This document shows positions 1 through 11,145 of a DNA stretch of 37,951 bases, piece by piece. The notes under the pieces are model-generated. The model ran no database searches and was not told where the DNA came from. It worked only from the letters and a program-made list of their open reading frames with translations. How positions within the stretch are numbered: position 1 is the stretch's first letter; every line of letters starts with the position of its first letter. Both the position numbers and the translations under genes were made by a program. Source of the DNA: an uncultured Pelagibacteraceae bacterium (lineage in GTDB: Bacteria > Pseudomonadota > Alphaproteobacteria > Pelagibacterales > Pelagibacteraceae); NCBI GenBank assembly GCA_902583785.1, contig CACHXE010000007.1:1-37951 (forward strand). Direction: 5' to 3'.

Positions 1-400
1 CATAATCTCTCTTAAGTTGATCAAGGCCTTTTGTACCAACTGTTATAATTTTTAAATTTTTAGATTCTTTTAAAATTTTATTAAAATAATTTTTTGCTTG
101 CTTAACTATATTGGTATTAAATCCTCCACATAAGCCTCTGTCTGCAGTCATTACAATACATAAATGTGTTTGGTCTTCTCCAGTTCCAACCAATAGCCTT
201 GGCGCATTTGAAGGGTCACTAATCGCCTTGCTTAGGTTTTGTATGATAACATCCATTTTATCGCTATAAGGTCTTCCTTTTTCTGCCATTTCTTGGGCTT
301 TACGAAGCTTTGCAGCAGCTACCATTTTCATAGCTTTTGTTATCTTTTGCGTAGACTTTACACTGGCAATTCTTTTTCTAAGATCATCAAGACTTGGCAT
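1..400 (-). CDS. atpG: F0F1 ATP synthase gamma subunit (3' end cut off by window edge)
   Basis: Minus-strand reading from 400 gives [46 protein letters not shown], the typical AtpG N-terminus; start overlaps the atpA stop (TAATG). Confidence 0.95.
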   Translation of the reverse strand, partial: MPSLDDLRKRIASVKSTQKITKAMKMVAAAKLRKAQEMAEKGRPYSDKMDVIIQNLSKAISDPSNAPRLLVGTGEDQTHLCIVMTADRGLCGGFNTNIVKQAKNYFNKILKESKNLKIITVGTKGLDQLKRDY

Positions 401-1941
401 TATTTCTTTTCAAAATTTGTTTTTTTATAATTAGCAATAATTTCCGACAAAGTTTTATCTATGTCTTCCTCTATTTTTCCGCTTTTTTGAATGGACTCTA
501 ATATTTCAGGTTTTTCACTTTTTACCAATTCTAACAATCCTTTTTCAAAAGATCCAATTTCGTTTGTATCAATACTATCTAAATAACCTTTCACCCCTGC
601 ATATATTACAACTACTTGCTCTGCTACCGTCATAGGGCTGTACTGGTTTTGTTTTAATAATTCTGTAAGTTTGGACCCTCTATTTAAAAGTTTTTGTGTT
701 GAGGCATCTAGGTCAGAGCCAAATTGTGCAAAAGCTGCCATTTCCCGATACTGAGCTAATTCAAGTTTAATAGAACCAGCTACTTTTTTCATAGCTTTAG
801 TTTGAGCGGCTGAGCCAACTCTGGAAACTGATAGTCCTACATTTACAGCTGGTCTTATACCTTGATTAAATAATTCTGTTCCCAAAAAGATTTGACCATC
901 AGTTATTGAAATCACGTTCGTTGGTATATAGGCAGAAACGTCTCCCGCTTGTGTTTCTATAATTGGTAAAGCAGTAAGCGACCCTCCTCCATTGTCATCA
1001 TTAAGTTTCGCTGCACGCTCGAGTAACCTGCTATGTAAATAAAAAACGTCTCCTGGATATGCTTCTCTACCCGGAGGTCTTCTAAGTAAAAGTGACATTT
1101 GTCTATAAGCAACAGCCTGTTTAGATAAATCATCGTAAATAATTAATGCATGCATTCCGTTATCTCTAAAAAATTCTCCAAATGTACAACCAGTATAAGG
1201 AGCCAGGAATTGTAAAGGAGCAGGATCGGATGCCGTAGCTGAAACAATAATTGTATAATCCATTGCTCCAGCATCTTGTAAAGTTTTAAGGATCTGAGCG
1301 ACAGTTGATCTTTTCTGACCTATAGCAACATAAATACAATAAAGTTTCTTTTTTTCATCATTTGATTCATTTATTTTTTTTTGATTTATTATTGTGTCAA
1401 TAGCAACAGCTGTTTTTCCTGTTTGTCTGTCACCGATAATTAGTTCTCGCTGACCTCTTCCAATTGGAATTAAGCTATCGATAGCCTTTAATCCTGTTTG
1501 CATTGGTTCGTTAACTGACTTTCTTGGAATTATACCTGGGGCCTTTACCTCGACTCTTTTTCTTTTAACTCCTTTTTTTAAGGTCTCTTTGCCATCAATT
1601 GGATTTCCCAATGCATCAACTACTCTGCCAAGCAATTCTTTTCCCACAGGAACATCAACTATTGCTCCTGTTCTTTTAACAGTGTCTCCCTCCTTGATTG
1701 CTTTATCATCTCCAAAAATTACTATTCCTACATTATCGCTCTCCAAATTTAATGCCATTCCTTTAGAGCCATCATTAAATTCAACCATTTCACCAGCCTG
1801 AACATTGTCAAGACCATAAACTCTGGCGATACCATCACCAACTGAAAGAACTTTTCCAATTTCGGATACTTCTGTCTTTTCTCCTAAATTTTTGATTTGT
1901 TCTTTTAAAATTTTTGTTATCTCAGAAGGATTTATATCCAT
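400..1941 (-). CDS. atpA: F0F1 ATP synthase alpha subunit
   Basis: 513 aa ORF with Walker [20 protein letters not shown] and the typical alpha-subunit sequence throughout. Confidence 0.98.
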   Translation of the reverse strand: MDINPSEITKILKEQIKNLGEKTEVSEIGKVLSVGDGIARVYGLDNVQAGEMVEFNDGSKGMALNLESDNVGIVIFGDDKAIKEGDTVKRTGAIVDVPVGKELLGRVVDALGNPIDGKETLKKGVKRKRVEVKAPGIIPRKSVNEPMQTGLKAIDSLIPIGRGQRELIIGDRQTGKTAVAIDTIINQKKINESNDEKKKLYCIYVAIGQKRSTVAQILKTLQDAGAMDYTIIVSATASDPAPLQFLAPYTGCTFGEFFRDNGMHALIIYDDLSKQAVAYRQMSLLLRRPPGREAYPGDVFYLHSRLLERAAKLNDDNGGGSLTALPIIETQAGDVSAYIPTNVISITDGQIFLGTELFNQGIRPAVNVGLSVSRVGSAAQTKAMKKVAGSIKLELAQYREMAAFAQFGSDLDASTQKLLNRGSKLTELLKQNQYSPMTVAEQVVVIYAGVKGYLDSIDTNEIGSFEKGLLELVKSEKPEILESIQKSGKIEEDIDKTLSEIIANYKKTNFEKK

Positions 1942-1942
1942 A

Positions 1943-2500
1943 TTAAGCCTCGATCATTAATTTTTTATATTTTTGTAACCTACTTTTTATAGAAGTATCT
2001 ATCATTAAACTTCCAATTTGAATTATTACTCCGCCGATTAAACTTTCGTCTATTTTAGAATATAATTTAATTTGACGACTTATATTCAATGAAATTTCCT
2101 TCTCGATTGCTAAAATTGTTTGATTATCAATTTTTTTAGAAGAAATTAAATTCGCTGAAATTTCACCTTTTTTTAAAGATATCAATTTTAAAAACTTCGC
2201 GATTATAATATCAACAAAAAAGATCCTTTTCTTTTTTATTAAAATTAAAAAGAAATTCTTTATTATTTTAGTAAAGTTCATGGTAGTTAATATTTTATCA
2301 AAAACTATCTTTTGATTTTCTATTGAATAAGTAGGATTTTTAATAAAATCTTTTAAGTTTCTGTTTGAATTAAAAACCCTCATAAAGGCAATCATATTTG
2401 ATGCAAATTCTTCGGTTTGATTATTTTCCAATGAGAGATCATACAGTGCTAATGCGTATCTCTGAGATATCTCTGATGAAAAAGTTTTAGTTTTGGTCAA
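1943..2500 (-). CDS. atpH: F0F1 ATP synthase delta subunit
   Basis: 185 aa; [13 protein letters not shown]-terminus and C-terminal [32 protein letters not shown]; directly upstream of atpA. The annotated start codon is TTG. Confidence 0.93.
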   Translation of the reverse strand: MTKTKTFSSEISQRYALALYDLSLENNQTEEFASNMIAFMRVFNSNRNLKDFIKNPTYSIENQKIVFDKILTTMNFTKIIKNFFLILIKKKRIFFVDIIIAKFLKLISLKKGEISANLISSKKIDNQTILAIEKEISLNISRQIKLYSKIDESLIGGVIIQIGSLMIDTSIKSRLQKYKKLMIEA

Positions 2501-2590
2501 TGTTTGCTTCCTATATTGATTTGATTGTTGAATTTATGAAGTTTCGTATCATAGGAAAATGATCAGTTCAAGAGCGACTGAAATCGCATA

Positions 2591-4546
2591 TTAGCTAAAA
2601 TTTAAGGGATCAACATCAACTGTAAGTTTTATTTTTTTTGAAATATTTATTGTTTTAAGTATTCTGCTTATTTTCTTTTGAATAAAAACACTATTATTAG
2701 ATCTTAGCAATAATCTTGTTCTATATTTATTTTTGATTTTAAATATTGGAGCTGTTACTGGACCTAAAACATCAATATTTTTTAACATTAATAAACTCTT
2801 TTTAATTTTCTGAGCTTCTAAAAAACCATCTTTTTCATTTTTAGATGAAATTATAAATGCAATTAATCTTACAAATGGAGGTAAATTTTTTTCTTTTCTA
2901 AGATAGATTTCCTCATCCAAAAATTTTTCTTGTTCATTTTTAAGTATATTCTTAAGGGTTTCATCAAGTGGATTGAATGTTTGGTAAATAATGAGAGAGT
3001 CTTTACTAAATCTTCCAGCTCTTCCACTTAGTTGGTTATAAAGTTGTATATTTTTTTCTGTAGATCTTAAATCAAATCCCATTCCAGAAAAATCAGCGTC
3101 AACAACAACTATGCAGTTTAAATTTGGAAAATTAAAGCCTTTAGAAATTAATTGAGTTCCAACGAGAATATTTATTTTATTTTTTTCAATATCATTTAAC
3201 AAATTTAAGGTTTGTTTTTTTTTACTCAGAAAATCGCTAGATAAGATACTAATTATTTTTTCTGGGAAAATTTGTTTCAATTCTGAAAAGATTTTTTCTA
3301 CACCAGGACCATACATTTGAAATTCACAATTATTTTCTTTTTCTTTACATTTATTTATTGGTGTCTTTTTATGTCCACAATGATGACACATGGCCTGATT
3401 TATATGTTTGTGAAATGTTAAAAAAATTGAACAATTAGGACAAGAAAGTTTAAAACCACAGTTTCTACAAACCATAAAAGGTGCGTATCCACGTCTATTT
3501 AAAAAGAAAAGTACTTGCTCTCCTTTTTCTAAATATTTTTTTACTAAATCTAAAGTTTTCGTATCTATCCAAATATTTTTATTTTTTTTGTTTAAATTTA
3601 AATTCACGATTTCTGCATTGGGTAGTGAAAAATTTTTGTATCTTTTTTCTAATCTTGTAAAATTATATTTCTTACTTTTTACATTCTTGTAGGTCTCTAA
3701 TGATGGAATTGAAGTTGATAATAAAACAGGAATATTTTCAATGGACGCCCTAGATATTGCCATATCTCTTGCGTTATATCTTATACCTTCGTCTTGCTTA
3801 TATGAAGAGTCATGTTCTTCGTCAACAACTATTAGACCAAGATTTTTAAAGGGTAAAAATAAAGAGGATCTTGCTCCTACAATTAACTTTATTTTTCCAT
3901 TAATAATATTTTGCCAAATTATTCTTCTATTTTTTTTTGTAATTTTTGAGTGCCAAATAGCAGGCTTAAACCCAAAATATTCTTCAAATCTCTGATTAAA
4001 CTGATTTGTCAAAAATATTTCTGGGAGTAAAACCAAAGCTTGTTTATTTTTTCTTATGCATTTTTTTATTTTTTCAAAATATACAATTGTTTTTCCAGAA
4101 CCTGTTACTCCTTGAAGCAAGGTAACATTGAATTTTTCCCCGAAATTATTAATATCGTTAAGGCACTTTTTTTGTTCTTTATTTAAATTAAAAATAATTT
4201 TTTTTTTATTCGTATTTTCTAATTTTAATTCTGATTTTTTTAGAAAAAAAGTCTTATCACCCAAAAACATTTTCAAAACCATTCCTTTTGGAACTAAATT
4301 ATAAATAGAAAACCAGTTAACAAACTTTATAAGGTTTTCACTAAATGAAAATGATTTTATTTCTAATATTTTTTTTAGTTTAAATTTTTTTTTTGTTTCT
4401 TCTTGCTTATCCCAAATTACACCTATCTCTTTTTCTTTTCCAAAAGGAACCAATACTATAGAGCCCGGTTTTAATTTACCAAATTTGCCAGACAAATAAG
4501 TATGTGGGTGATCAAATATTCTTGGAATAAGAACTGGAACTTTCAT
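2591..4546 (-). CDS. priA: Primosomal protein N' (replication restart helicase PriA)
   Basis: Walker A QGVTGSGKTIVYF, DEEHD box, Cys-rich zinc region CRNCGFKLSCPNC...CHHCG. The ORF extends to 4642, but the homologous N-terminus MKVPVLIPRIFDHPHTYL starts at 4546, which avoids overlap with lpdA. Confidence 0.93.
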   Translation of the reverse strand: MKVPVLIPRIFDHPHTYLSGKFGKLKPGSIVLVPFGKEKEIGVIWDKQEETKKKFKLKKILEIKSFSFSENLIKFVNWFSIYNLVPKGMVLKMFLGDKTFFLKKSELKLENTNKKKIIFNLNKEQKKCLNDINNFGEKFNVTLLQGVTGSGKTIVYFEKIKKCIRKNKQALVLLPEIFLTNQFNQRFEEYFGFKPAIWHSKITKKNRRIIWQNIINGKIKLIVGARSSLFLPFKNLGLIVVDEEHDSSYKQDEGIRYNARDMAISRASIENIPVLLSTSIPSLETYKNVKSKKYNFTRLEKRYKNFSLPNAEIVNLNLNKKNKNIWIDTKTLDLVKKYLEKGEQVLFFLNRRGYAPFMVCRNCGFKLSCPNCSIFLTFHKHINQAMCHHCGHKKTPINKCKEKENNCEFQMYGPGVEKIFSELKQIFPEKIISILSSDFLSKKKQTLNLLNDIEKNKINILVGTQLISKGFNFPNLNCIVVVDADFSGMGFDLRSTEKNIQLYNQLSGRAGRFSKDSLIIYQTFNPLDETLKNILKNEQEKFLDEEIYLRKEKNLPPFVRLIAFIISSKNEKDGFLEAQKIKKSLLMLKNIDVLGPVTAPIFKIKNKYRTRLLLRSNNSVFIQKKISRILKTINISKKIKLTVDVDPLNFS

Positions 4547-4563
4547 TAATAAAAAAATATACT

Positions 4564-5967
4564 TTAAAAGTGAATAGGTCTTTTGTCGACAGCTAATGCG
4601 GCTTCCTTTATTGCTTCTGTATGCGTTGGATGGGCATGACAAGTTCTGGCAATATCTTCGGAGCTAGCTCCAAATTCCATTGCCAAAGCCATCTCAGCGA
4701 TCATATCTCCACAATGTGGTCCTATTATATGTACCCCTAAAACTTTATCTGTTCTTGAATCTGCTAAAATTTTCACAAATCCTTCAGACTCATTATTAAC
4801 TTTAGCTCTTGAGTTTGCGAGAAATGGGAATTTTCCAACTTTGTAATCAATTTTTAATTTTTTAAGCTCCTCTTCAGTTTTTCCAACAGTAGCAACCTCG
4901 GGCGAAGTGTATATTACTCCAGGTATAACATCATAATTTACGTGTCCTGATTGTCCTGCTAATATTTCAGCAACTGCAATTCCTTCTTCTTCAGCCTTAT
5001 GTGCTAACATTGGTCCCTTAATTACATCTCCTATTGCATAAATATTAGTAACTGATGTCTGAAATTTTCCATTAATCACTATTCTGCCTTTCTCATCTTT
5101 CTTAACGCCAATTTTAGATAAATTCAGACCTTCTGTGTAAGGTCTTCTTCCAACAGAAACTAAAACTTTATCACACTCCAAATTTTCTTTTACCTTAGTA
5201 TCGTTATTACTAAACTCTACCATTGTTTTACCTGTGGATGTTTTTACACCTGTTACTTTAGTGTTTAATTTAAATTGAATGCCTTGTTTTCTTAAAATTT
5301 TCTCAAATTCTTTTGACACTTCTCTGTCCATACCTGGAATTATATGATCTAGAAATTCAATTACAGTTACTTTTGATCCTAATCTTGCCCATACTGAACC
5401 CATTTCCAATCCAATATAACCCCCTCCTATTATAACTAAATTTTTTGGAACCATTTCTAAAGACAGTGCACCAGTAGATGAAATTATATTTTTTTCATCA
5501 ATTTTTATACCTGGCAATGAAGTAGAAGACGAACCTGTAGCAATAACTATATTCTTTGATTTGTAAGATGTCTTTTTTCCATCCTGATAAACTACAACGT
5601 CATTTTTAGAAAACAGAACCCCTTTTCCTTTAATGTAGGAAACTTTATTTTTTTTAAATAAAAATTCAACACCTTTGGTTAAAATTTGAACTGATTTGCT
5701 TTTATTTGTCATCATTTTTTTTAAATTTAATTTTATATTACCTGTCTCAATACCAATACTATCAAAGTTATTTTTTGCTTTAGAAAAAAGTTCTGAAGAA
5801 TTTAATAAACTTTTAGAGGGTATACAGCCAACATTTAAACATGTACCACCAAGAGTTCCTCTAGATTCTATACACGCTGTTTTTAAACCTAATTGAGCTG
5901 CTCTGATAGCGCACACATAACCACCTGGCCCACCACCTATTACTAATAGATCAAAATTGTTTTCCAT
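4564..5967 (-). CDS. lpdA: Dihydrolipoyl dehydrogenase (E3)
   Basis: 467 aa; FAD motif GGGPGGYVCAIRAAQLG, redox-active GGTCLNVGCIPSK, C-terminal HAHPTHTEAIKEAAL. Confidence 0.96.
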   Translation of the reverse strand: MENNFDLLVIGGGPGGYVCAIRAAQLGLKTACIESRGTLGGTCLNVGCIPSKSLLNSSELFSKAKNNFDSIGIETGNIKLNLKKMMTNKSKSVQILTKGVEFLFKKNKVSYIKGKGVLFSKNDVVVYQDGKKTSYKSKNIVIATGSSSTSLPGIKIDEKNIISSTGALSLEMVPKNLVIIGGGYIGLEMGSVWARLGSKVTVIEFLDHIIPGMDREVSKEFEKILRKQGIQFKLNTKVTGVKTSTGKTMVEFSNNDTKVKENLECDKVLVSVGRRPYTEGLNLSKIGVKKDEKGRIVINGKFQTSVTNIYAIGDVIKGPMLAHKAEEEGIAVAEILAGQSGHVNYDVIPGVIYTSPEVATVGKTEEELKKLKIDYKVGKFPFLANSRAKVNNESEGFVKILADSRTDKVLGVHIIGPHCGDMIAEMALAMEFGASSEDIARTCHAHPTHTEAIKEAALAVDKRPIHF

Positions 5968-5971
5968 TGGT

Positions 5972-7330
5972 TTAAACGTTTAAAAAAAGTCTCCTTGGTT
6001 CTTCTAGAGAGTCTTTAACATTTTTTAAAAATGAAACAGCCTCTTTACCGTCTACAATTCTATGATCATAAGATAAAGCTAAGTACATCATTGGCCGTAT
6101 TACAATAGTTCCGTCAACTACTACGGGACGTTCTTTTATGTTGTGCATGCCTAAAACTCCTGATTGAGGTGGGTTTAATATTGGGGTTGAAAGCATAGAT
6201 CCATAAATTCCTCCGTTAGTAATTGTAAAAGTTCCACCTTGTAAATCATTAATTGTAATCTTGCCATCTCTTGCTTTTTCACCAAGTTTTAAAATGTTTT
6301 TTTCAATATCAGCAAATGACATTTCGTCTGGATTTCTCAAAACTGGAACCACTAAACCTCTATCTGTTCCAACTGCAAAACTAATATTATAATAGTTCTT
6401 ATAAACTATTTCTTCATTCTGAATTTCTGCATTTATCGCAGGATAATTTTTTAGGGCAGAAATACATGCTTTAACAAAAAATGACATAAATCCTAATTTT
6501 ATAGAATATTTTTTCTGAAATTCTTCTTGATAATTTTTTCTTATTTCCATTATATTAAACATATCCACTTCATTAAAAGTTGTTAACATAGCTGCGTTAT
6601 TTTGGGCTTCTTTAAGTCTCTTAGCTATAGTTAATCTTAATCTAGTCATTTTAATTCTTTCCTCTGGTCCATCTTGTATTTTTTTAAGATTCGGCTTAGG
6701 TTTTGAACCCATAAGGTTTAGAAGATCACCTTTCATGACCATTCCACGTTTTCCACTACCTTTTATTTCGTTTACATTAATTTTTTTTTCTTGAGCAATC
6801 TTTCTTGCTGAAGGAGAAAGTGTAATTTTATTTTTAGTTTTTTCGGGTATGTGTTCTTCCTCTAAAATCAAAGCTGGTTGAGCTTCTTCCTCACTCAAAA
6901 TTAATGGTTCTTTTCCATTAGTGCTTTTTGTTTTCTTTTTATTGATTTTCTTAGGCTTCTCTATTTTTTCCTCATAAAGATTAATTGACTCTTCCTCTTG
7001 TTGTGGTGGTGAGACTTCTTTTGTAGATGGTGTTTCATCTTGTTTTGGTGGTGTATATTTTTTTTCTGTATTAACCCGCTCAACTGCCGACGTGCTTCCA
7101 CCAACACTTCCTAAAAGGGTACCTACTTCAACTGTATCTCCCTCTTTAACAGATATTTTTTCCAAAACTCCACTTGATGGAGATGGAACTTCGACGTTTA
7201 CTTTGTCAGTTTCAAGTTCTACAAGCGGTTCGTCTGAATCGACTGTTTCACCAACCGATTTTAACCATTTTGATACTGTAGCCTCTTTTACTGACTCACC
7301 TAATGCTGGAACTAGTATTTTTTCTGACAT
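5972..7330 (-). CDS. sucB: 2-oxoglutarate dehydrogenase E2, dihydrolipoyllysine succinyltransferase
   Basis: Single lipoyl domain ([14 protein letters not shown]), peripheral subunit-binding domain, catalytic [16 protein letters not shown]. Confidence 0.96.
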   Translation of the reverse strand: MSEKILVPALGESVKEATVSKWLKSVGETVDSDEPLVELETDKVNVEVPSPSSGVLEKISVKEGDTVEVGTLLGSVGGSTSAVERVNTEKKYTPPKQDETPSTKEVSPPQQEEESINLYEEKIEKPKKINKKKTKSTNGKEPLILSEEEAQPALILEEEHIPEKTKNKITLSPSARKIAQEKKINVNEIKGSGKRGMVMKGDLLNLMGSKPKPNLKKIQDGPEERIKMTRLRLTIAKRLKEAQNNAAMLTTFNEVDMFNIMEIRKNYQEEFQKKYSIKLGFMSFFVKACISALKNYPAINAEIQNEEIVYKNYYNISFAVGTDRGLVVPVLRNPDEMSFADIEKNILKLGEKARDGKITINDLQGGTFTITNGGIYGSMLSTPILNPPQSGVLGMHNIKERPVVVDGTIVIRPMMYLALSYDHRIVDGKEAVSFLKNVKDSLEEPRRLFLNV

Positions 7331-10228
7331 TTAGCTCTTTATAACCTTTTCTAATATTTTTTTTTGTTCTGCAAGATGTTTATTTAGATTTCCAGTTGCT
7401 GGTGATGCTGCAGCGTTTCTACCAATGTAATTAACCTTTTCGCCTTTTACTTGAATGATTTCTAAAGTTCGATCAATATAATGACGCGCGGTATTCCATG
7501 CACCCATATTCATTGGCTCTTCTTGACACCAAAAAAACCTTGCATTTTCATATCTTCGCAATTGTTTACCAAGCTGTTTTACTGGGAATGGATATAATTG
7601 CTCTATTCTTATAAATACAGTCTTATCATCTTTTGCTTTCTCTCTAGCTTCGAATAAATCGAAATAAATTTTCCCACTACACATAACTACTTTTTTGATT
7701 TTTTTATCTTTTTTTAATTGAATTGATTTGTTGTCTTTTAAATAAGCGTGATCCTCCAAAATTCTGTGGAAGGAATTTTTTTTTGTGAAATCTTCAAGAT
7801 TTGAAACACATTTTTTATGTCTTAACAAAGATTTGGGGGTCATTATTATCAAAGGTTTTCTAAAGTCTCTATGCATCTGTCTTCTGAGGGCATGAAAATA
7901 ATTTGCCGGTGTAGTACAATTAACAACTTGTAAATTTTCCTGAGAACATAGCTGTAAGAATCTTTCTAATCTAGCTGAAGAATGCTCTGGACCTTGACCT
8001 TCGTAACCATGAGGTAAAAGCATAACTAGACCGCTTGCTCTAGACCATTTAGACTCTCCAGATGCGATGAATTGATCAATTACTACTTGTGCTCCATTAG
8101 AAAAATCGCCAAATTGAGCTTCCCAAAGAACTAGTGTTTCGGGCTCAGACAGAGAATAACCAAATTCAAAACCTAAAACTCCTAGTTCTGATAAAATACT
8201 ATCAATTACTTCGAAATTTTTTTGCTCTTTTGATATATGATTGAGGGGTACAAATCTATCATGGTTATCTTGATTTCTTAGTACAGAGTGTCTCTGACTG
8301 AAAGTTCCTCTTCCAGAGTCTTGACCTGACAATCTTACAGAAAATCCCTCGTTTAAAAGTGTTCCAAACGCCAATGTTTCAGCTGTGGACCAATCAATCG
8401 GTTGCTTATCAGTAAACATTTTTCTTTTATTTTCAAAAATTTTTGAAAGAGTTTTGTGAATATTAAAATTTTTAGGTACTTCAGTAATTTTTTTCCCTAT
8501 GGATATCAAATCATTTTTTTCCACTCCTGTGACACCTCGTCTATCCTGGCCGATTTCTGGCTTGAAACGAGACCAAACGCCATCGAACCACTTCATTTTA
8601 ATTTTGTAATCTTTTGCCCCAGAAAATTCTTTGTCTAAAAAATTTCTAAATTCTTTCTTTTTTAAATCTAAATATGTATTAGAAATCAAACCATCTTTTA
8701 AAAGTTTTTTGGCATAAATTTGTAAAGTCGTAGAATGAGATCTAATTTTTTTATACATTAATGGTTGAGTAAATGATGGCTCGTCTCCTTCGTTATGTCC
8801 AAATCTTCTGTAACACACCATGTCAATGACAACATCTCTATTAAATTTCTGTCTAAATTCAGTTGCAATTTTTGCACAGTGAACAACGGACTCGGGGTCA
8901 TCTCCATTAACATGAAATATTGGTGCTTGAACCATTTTGGCTAAATCGGAGGGGTATGGCGATGATCTTGCAAATCTAGGTGCTGTGGTAAAACCAATTT
9001 GATTATTTAGGATTATATGAATAGTTCCTCCAATGTTATGGCCAGGTACTCCTGACATAGCAAAACACTCTGCAACAACACCTTGGCCAGCGAAGGCTGC
9101 GTCTCCGTGTATCAAAACTGGAATAACTTTTTTTCTCTCTTTATCTTTATGAAAAAATTGCTTTGCTCTTACTTGGCCTAGTACAACCGGATTTACTGCC
9201 TCTAGGTGAGATGGATTATCTGTTAAACTAATATGAACTAAATTCCCATCAAACTCTCTATTTGCGGATGCTCCTAGGTGATACTTTACATCTCCTTCAA
9301 AATCTTTTTTTGAATTAATTTTCTCGCCAAAAAACTCTTTGAAAATTGCTTTAAAGGGTTTCTGCATCATGTTAGCTAAAACATTTAGCCTCCCCCTGTG
9401 AGGCATTCCGATTTTTACTTCTTTTACTCCAAGATGGCCTCCTCTTTTAATAATTTGTTCTAGTGCAGGTATTAAAGACTCTCCTCCATCTAAACCAAAT
9501 CTTTTAGTTCCAACAAATTTGACATGTAAAAATTTTTCAAATCCCTCTGCTTCAACTAATTTATTTAATATAGCTTTTTTTCCATTTTCTGTGAAATTAA
9601 TACCTTTTTCTTTGCCTTCGATTCTATCTCTAATCCATTTTTTCTCTTCTGGATCACCCATGTGCATAAATTCATAACCAATTTTTTGGCAATAGGTTTT
9701 TTTTGCGATTTCAATAATTTCTTTTAGAGAAGCTGATTGTAGTCCCAGTACTCCATCTAAAAAAATTTTTTTATTATAGTCGTTTTTTGAGAAACCATAA
9801 GTATCTGGTTTTAGCTCAGCATGTTCTTCACGCTTTAACAACTCTAGAGGATCCAGATTTGAAATCAAATGACCTCTTATTCTGTAAGCCCTAATAAGCA
9901 TATTTGCTCTTACTGCATTTTTTGCGGCTTCCAAAATATCTGTGGTGTTAAAAGAAACTGGTTGATTTCCATTTTTCTTTTCTAAATCTTTATAACTTTC
10001 AGGGGTAATATTTTTTATCTTTTTTCTTGGTGACCAGCTAGGTCCATTTATATTTCTTAAAATTTTTTCTCTTTTTTCATTTAAACCTTCAAAAAAAATT
10101 TTCCATTGTTCAGGAAGTTTATCAGGATTTTTTAAATAATCAGTATATAAACCTTCTACAAATTCAGAGCTATTATTTCCTAAAAAAGAAGTTTTTTCAA
10201 AAATGTCATTGTTTTTATTAGTAGGCAT
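7331..10228 (-). CDS. sucA: 2-oxoglutarate dehydrogenase E1 component
   Basis: 965 aa; GMPHRGRLNVLANMMQKP, GDAAFAGQGVVAE, VCYRRFGHNEGDEPSFTQPLMY; adjacent to sucB. Confidence 0.97.
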   Translation of the reverse strand: MPTNKNNDIFEKTSFLGNNSSEFVEGLYTDYLKNPDKLPEQWKIFFEGLNEKREKILRNINGPSWSPRKKIKNITPESYKDLEKKNGNQPVSFNTTDILEAAKNAVRANMLIRAYRIRGHLISNLDPLELLKREEHAELKPDTYGFSKNDYNKKIFLDGVLGLQSASLKEIIEIAKKTYCQKIGYEFMHMGDPEEKKWIRDRIEGKEKGINFTENGKKAILNKLVEAEGFEKFLHVKFVGTKRFGLDGGESLIPALEQIIKRGGHLGVKEVKIGMPHRGRLNVLANMMQKPFKAIFKEFFGEKINSKKDFEGDVKYHLGASANREFDGNLVHISLTDNPSHLEAVNPVVLGQVRAKQFFHKDKERKKVIPVLIHGDAAFAGQGVVAECFAMSGVPGHNIGGTIHIILNNQIGFTTAPRFARSSPYPSDLAKMVQAPIFHVNGDDPESVVHCAKIATEFRQKFNRDVVIDMVCYRRFGHNEGDEPSFTQPLMYKKIRSHSTTLQIYAKKLLKDGLISNTYLDLKKKEFRNFLDKEFSGAKDYKIKMKWFDGVWSRFKPEIGQDRRGVTGVEKNDLISIGKKITEVPKNFNIHKTLSKIFENKRKMFTDKQPIDWSTAETLAFGTLLNEGFSVRLSGQDSGRGTFSQRHSVLRNQDNHDRFVPLNHISKEQKNFEVIDSILSELGVLGFEFGYSLSEPETLVLWEAQFGDFSNGAQVVIDQFIASGESKWSRASGLVMLLPHGYEGQGPEHSSARLERFLQLCSQENLQVVNCTTPANYFHALRRQMHRDFRKPLIIMTPKSLLRHKKCVSNLEDFTKKNSFHRILEDHAYLKDNKSIQLKKDKKIKKVVMCSGKIYFDLFEAREKAKDDKTVFIRIEQLYPFPVKQLGKQLRRYENARFFWCQEEPMNMGAWNTARHYIDRTLEIIQVKGEKVNYIGRNAAASPATGNLNKHLAEQKKILEKVIKS

Positions 10229-10269
10229 TATTTAATTTATAGAACTATATTAACACAAAAATTGAATAT

Positions 10270-11145
10270 TCAAATTTTAAGTTTTTCATAGAGGGTTTTT
10301 CCTATATCAGCTGGAGATTTTGATATAGTAATTCCTGCAGATTTCATTATCTCGATCTTTTCCTCTGCTCCTCCTTTCCCCCCTGATATGATTGCGCCAG
10401 CATGTCCCATTCTTCTGCCTGGTGGAGCTGTTAGACCTGCAACAAACCCTACAGTAGGTTTTTTTATTTTAGAACTTTTTAAAAATGCTGCCGCATCCTC
10501 TTCAGCTGAACCACCAATTTCGCCAATCATAACTATAGAATGCGTATCATCATCTTTTAGAAAAAGTTCGAGGCAATCAATAAAATTTGTTCCATTAATT
10601 GGATCACCACCAATTCCGATACAAGTAGATTGACCTAAACCGTTATGGGATGTTTGAGCTACAGCCTCGTAGGTAAGTGTACCGGATCTTGACACAATTC
10701 CTACAGATCCTTTTTTATGGATATTGCCTGGCATTATTCCAATTTTACATTCTTCGGGAGTTATTATTCCAGGACAATTAGGTCCTATAAGTCTACTTCT
10801 ACTTTTTGATAATGTTTGTTTAACTTTCATCATATCAAAAACTGGAATACCTTCTGTTATACAAACTATTAAATCTAAATCTGCATCGATCGCCTCCAGG
10901 ATTGCAGCTGCAGCAAATTTCGGTGGTACATAAATCATTGAAGCGTTTGCTTGTGTTTTTTCTTTTGCTTCAATTACAGTATTAAAAACAGGAAGACCTA
11001 GATGATTTTGTCCTCCTTTTTTAGGAGTAACTCCACCCACCAATTGTGTTCCATATTTTATTGCTTGTTCTGAGTGAAAAGTTCCGTGGGTTCCTGTAAA
11101 TCCCTGGCATATTACTTTGGTATTTTTATTTACTAAAACTGACAT
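10270..11145 (-). CDS. sucD: Succinate-CoA ligase alpha subunit
   Basis: 291 aa; [46 protein letters not shown]. Confidence 0.97.
   Translation of the reverse strand: MSVLVNKNTKVICQGFTGTHGTFHSEQAIKYGTQLVGGVTPKKGGQNHLGLPVFNTVIEAKEKTQANASMIYVPPKFAAAAILEAIDADLDLIVCITEGIPVFDMMKVKQTLSKSRSRLIGPNCPGIITPEECKIGIMPGNIHKKGSVGIVSRSGTLTYEAVAQTSHNGLGQSTCIGIGGDPINGTNFIDCLELFLKDDDTHSIVMIGEIGGSAEEDAAAFLKSSKIKKPTVGFVAGLTAPPGRRMGHAGAIISGGKGGAEEKIEIMKSAGITISKSPADIGKTLYEKLKI

Noticed and set aside
2501-2590. Possible promoter or small hairpin (GCGACTGAAATCGC) in the priA-atpH gap
   Set aside because: Stem is only 4 bp and no well-spaced -35/-10 pair was found, so I could not support a specific site.
4547-4642. 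N-terminal extension of PriA in the longest ORF
   Set aside because: Overlaps the end of lpdA and is not PriA-like; MKVPVLIPRIF is the expected start.
10262-10273. Perfect palindrome TTGAATATTCAA at the sucD stop codon
   Set aside because: 12 bp AT-rich palindrome expected by chance in this composition; no T-run terminator.
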